From positions 1 through 7,483 of the forward strand of contig JABWBL010000156.1 in assembly GCA_013360535.1 (NCBI GenBank): a DNA stretch of 7,483 nucleotides, given 5' to 3'. This stretch comes from Planctomycetaceae bacterium (GTDB lineage Bacteria > Planctomycetota > UBA1135 > GCA-002686595). The notes under the pieces were generated by a model. It searched no databases. It was not told where the DNA came from and was given only the letters and a program-made list of their open reading frames with translations. The translations under genes were made by a program, and so were the position numbers. The first letter of the stretch is position 1; each line of letters starts with the position of its first letter. Shown piece by piece: positions 5,950 through 7,483 of the stretch.

Positions 5950-7128
5950 ATGAAGCTCTTCGCACCCGCCCTGTGCGCGCTCGCCGCGCTCGTTTTCCCG
6001 GTCGCCGCGCAGGACGCGCCGAAGCTCCCGGCCGACACCGAGATCGTCACGCTCGAATCCGGCCTCAAGTACTCGGTGCTGCGCGCCGGGGACGGCAAGA
6101 CCAAGCCCAAGACCGGTGACGTCGTGAAGATGCACTACACCGGCTGGCTCACCGACGGCACGGTGTTCGACTCGTCGGTCACGCGCGGCGAGCCGTTCTA
6201 CTTCGAGCTCGGCCGCGGCAAGGTCATCAAGGGCTGGGACGAGGCCGTCGCGCGGATGACGAAGGGCGAGAAGCTCAAGCTGACGATCCCGTCCGAGCTC
6301 GGCTACGGCGCCCGCGCCACGGGCAAGATCCCGGCCGGTGCGACGCTGATCTTCGAGGTCGAGATGCTCGACGTGCCGTGGAGCTTCGCGGCGGTCGACG
6401 CGGGCCTGAAGAAGACGACGCCGTCGGGCATCGGCTATCAGGTGCTGTCGGGCAGCGCGCCCGCGCCGAAGGACGGAGACTTCGCGCGCTTCACGTTCGC
6501 GCTGTGGCGCCCGTCGGGCGACCTGCTGACGTTCGGCGAGGACGAGGCGATGCGCGCGCGCAAGTCGCCGTCGAAGGGCCTGAGCATGGTGGTCGGCGAT
6601 GCGCCGTCGCCCGCGCTCAACGAAGGCCTGAAGCTCTGCCCCAACGGCGGCTCGGTGCGCCTGGAGATCCCCGCCTCGGTGTGCTGGCCGAACAAGCTGC
6701 CGCCGGACCTCAAGCCCGAGCAGCTCGTCACCTGGCAGATCAGCGTGTACGAGGTCTCGCAGTTGCCCGCGTTCTCGATGCCGGCCGCGGACAAGCTCGT
6801 CAAGCTGCCGAGCGGCCTCGCCTACGAGGTCATCAAGGAAGGCACGGGCAAGGCGCCGACCGCGAACGACCGCGTGACCGTGCACTACATCGGCTGGCTC
6901 GACAACGGCAACCGCTTCGACTCGAGCTACACGCGCGGCACGCCGGCGTCCTTCGGCCTGAACGGCGTCATCAAGGGCTGGACCGAAGGCCTGCAGCACA
7001 TGAAGGAAGGCGGCATCGCCAAGTTCGTGATTCCCGCCGAGCTCGGCTACGGCGCCGCCGGTGCGGGCGCGGACATCCCGCCCAACTCGACGCTCGTGTT
7101 CTACATCGAGCTGATCTCGGTGCCGTAG
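5950..7128 (+). CDS. Exported FKBP-type peptidyl-prolyl cis-trans isomerase with three FKBP-like units
   Basis: A 392-aa protein that should speed proline isomerisation during folding outside the cytoplasm. GGAGG (5939-5943), six bases before ATG 5950, sets the start. Residues 1-20 form a Sec signal peptide with V-A-A at 18-20. FKBP unit 1 (about 33-142) keeps the classic pocket: Y63, F73-D74, V92-I93, W96, Y119, I127 and F135. Unit 3 (about 283-391) does too: Y313, F323-D324, V340-I341, W344, Y367, I376 and F384. The middle stretch (about 155-270) aligns by eye with the same fold (SGIGYQVL, DGDFARFTFALW, LNEGL, LEIPA, VTWQISVYEV) but has lost the pocket: T194 replaces the key Asp, L223 the Trp, and W246 the Tyr. 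It carries two cysteines, C230 and C245, which could form a disulfide. No lipobox cysteine is present. The gene is followed by a probable terminator. Confidence 0.9.
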   Translation: MKLFAPALCALAALVFPVAAQDAPKLPADTEIVTLESGLKYSVLRAGDGKTKPKTGDVVKMHYTGWLTDGTVFDSSVTRGEPFYFELGRGKVIKGWDEAVARMTKGEKLKLTIPSELGYGARATGKIPAGATLIFEVEMLDVPWSFAAVDAGLKKTTPSGIGYQVLSGSAPAPKDGDFARFTFALWRPSGDLLTFGEDEAMRARKSPSKGLSMVVGDAPSPALNEGLKLCPNGGSVRLEIPASVCWPNKLPPDLKPEQLVTWQISVYEVSQLPAFSMPAADKLVKLPSGLAYEVIKEGTGKAPTANDRVTVHYIGWLDNGNRFDSSYTRGTPASFGLNGVIKGWTEGLQHMKEGGIAKFVIPAELGYGAAGAGADIPPNSTLVFYIELISVP

Positions 7129-7148
7129 TCCGCCTGCGCGCGTCGACG

Positions 7149-7190
7149 CGAGCCCGCCCGGGAGTCACTCCTCGGCGGGCTCGTTCGTTT
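7149..7190 (+). terminator. Rho-independent-type terminator after the FKBP gene
   Basis: CGAGCCCGCC (7149-7158) pairs perfectly with GGCGGGCTCG (7174-7183). Inside, GGAG (7161-7164) pairs with CTCC (7168-7171) around TCA, with one C.C mismatch and one G.U pair between the two helices. The + strand continues TTCGTTT (7184-7190), a T-rich tail. It lies 20 bases after the FKBP stop. On the - strand no T tract follows, so it most likely serves the + strand gene. Its right arm is inside the coding end of the convergent gene. Confidence 0.6.
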
Positions 7191-7483
7191 CCGCGGGAGC
7201 ACCGCGGCGGCGGCGCCAGCTCTCGCGCGTGACGGCGCCGGTGGCGTCGAAGTGCAGCGTCGTGCGCTGGTCCCAGGCGCCCTCGTGCTGCAAGAGCACG
7301 AGCGAGTGCGGCTGCACGCTGCCCTGCGGGTCGATGAGCACGGCGTGTTCGCCCTTGCGCCGCGCCTGCGGACCGACCTGCAGCGCTTGCAGCGCGATCT
7401 CGTCGGGAAGAGCGCTCCACGTGGCGTCACCGCGCGCGTCGACCACCCGGAAGCCCGGGCTCGTTCCGCCGCCCGAGAGCCGG
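7165..7483 (-). CDS. Partial protein, possible GspH-type pseudopilin C-terminus
   Basis: The - strand frame is open from the right edge to the TGA at 7167-7165, giving 105 residues with the N-terminus missing. A GTG at 7446 could be taken as a start, but the frame runs on upstream without a stop, so the gene more likely begins outside the window. The visible part has alternating short strand-like stretches: ATWSALPDEIAL, then HAVLIDPQGSVQPHSLVLL, then TTLHFDATGAVTRESW. The pattern of a 'DPxGS' turn, a hydrophobic strand and a final 'xxTGxV' strand recalls the globular C-terminal domain of GspH/FimT pseudopilins of type II secretion and type IV pilus systems. It ends in a basic run (RRRR) and an acidic tail (ETNEPAEE). 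The prepilin cleavage site and hydrophobic helix that would prove this lie beyond the window, so the family call is tentative. The gene converges on the FKBP gene with 36 bases between the stops. Confidence 0.45.
   Translation of the reverse strand, partial: RLSGGGTSPGFRVVDARGDATWSALPDEIALQALQVGPQARRKGEHAVLIDPQGSVQPHSLVLLQHEGAWDQRTTLHFDATGAVTRESWRRRRGAPAETNEPAEE

Noticed and set aside
5950..6009. FKBP protein as a lipoprotein through Cys9
   Set aside because: Cys9 lies in the hydrophobic core of the signal peptide and is preceded by Leu rather than Gly or Ala; V-A-A at 18-20 fits ordinary cleavage better.
5836..6999. A 387-residue open frame on the - strand over the FKBP gene
   Set aside because: Antisense shadow of a gene with two clear FKBP domains, a signal peptide and a good ribosome-binding site.

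Overview
The window is dense bacterial DNA, very GC-rich, with third codon positions that are almost all G or C. It carries six genes on the + strand (the first cut by the left edge) and one partial gene on the - strand at the right edge. The taxon cannot be fixed from sequence alone. The GC bias, the citrate-transporter-like sodium:proton antiporter, the Sec-exported multi-domain FKBP and a possible pseudopilin end would fit a GC-rich Gram-negative-type lineage such as a planctomycete, but this is a weak inference. No phage, insertion sequence, CRISPR array or RNA gene is visible.

Layout. Positions 1-135 hold the C-terminal end of a DEDDh (ERI-1/KapD-like) 3'-5' exonuclease. A 134-base gap follows. 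Positions 270-5894 are four membrane transporter genes in one direction: a NhaD/CitMHS-like sodium:proton antiporter, a 628-aa APC-superfamily permease with a C-terminal universal-stress (USP) domain, a TerC/Alx-family protein, and a dicarboxylate/amino acid:cation symporter of the glutamate transporter family. The last three overlap at their ends (8 and 4 bases), which indicates translational coupling. A 48-base gap between the antiporter and the permease holds a perfect 12-bp stem, extendable to 16 pairs, ending just before the permease start. After a 55-base gap with a possible promoter, positions 5950-7128 encode an exported peptidyl-prolyl isomerase with two intact FKBP domains around a degenerate third. 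A hairpin with a T-rich tail probably ends this gene. It lies over the 3' end of a convergent partial gene (7165-7483, - strand) that looks like the C-terminus of a GspH-type pseudopilin.

How the genes may work together. The permease keeps, by eye, several cation-site residues of the KUP/KimA potassium transporters (D34, Y41, E221), so it may move K+ rather than an amino acid. Beside it are a Na+/H+ antiporter, a TerC/Alx metal or pH-linked protein and a glutamate-type symporter. One reading is a cassette for cation homeostasis: Na+ out, K+ in, and glutamate in as the K+ counter-ion. This is inference from family and order, not shown by the sequence. The symporter also has changes at two residues that form the third sodium site in the archaeal homologue GltPh.
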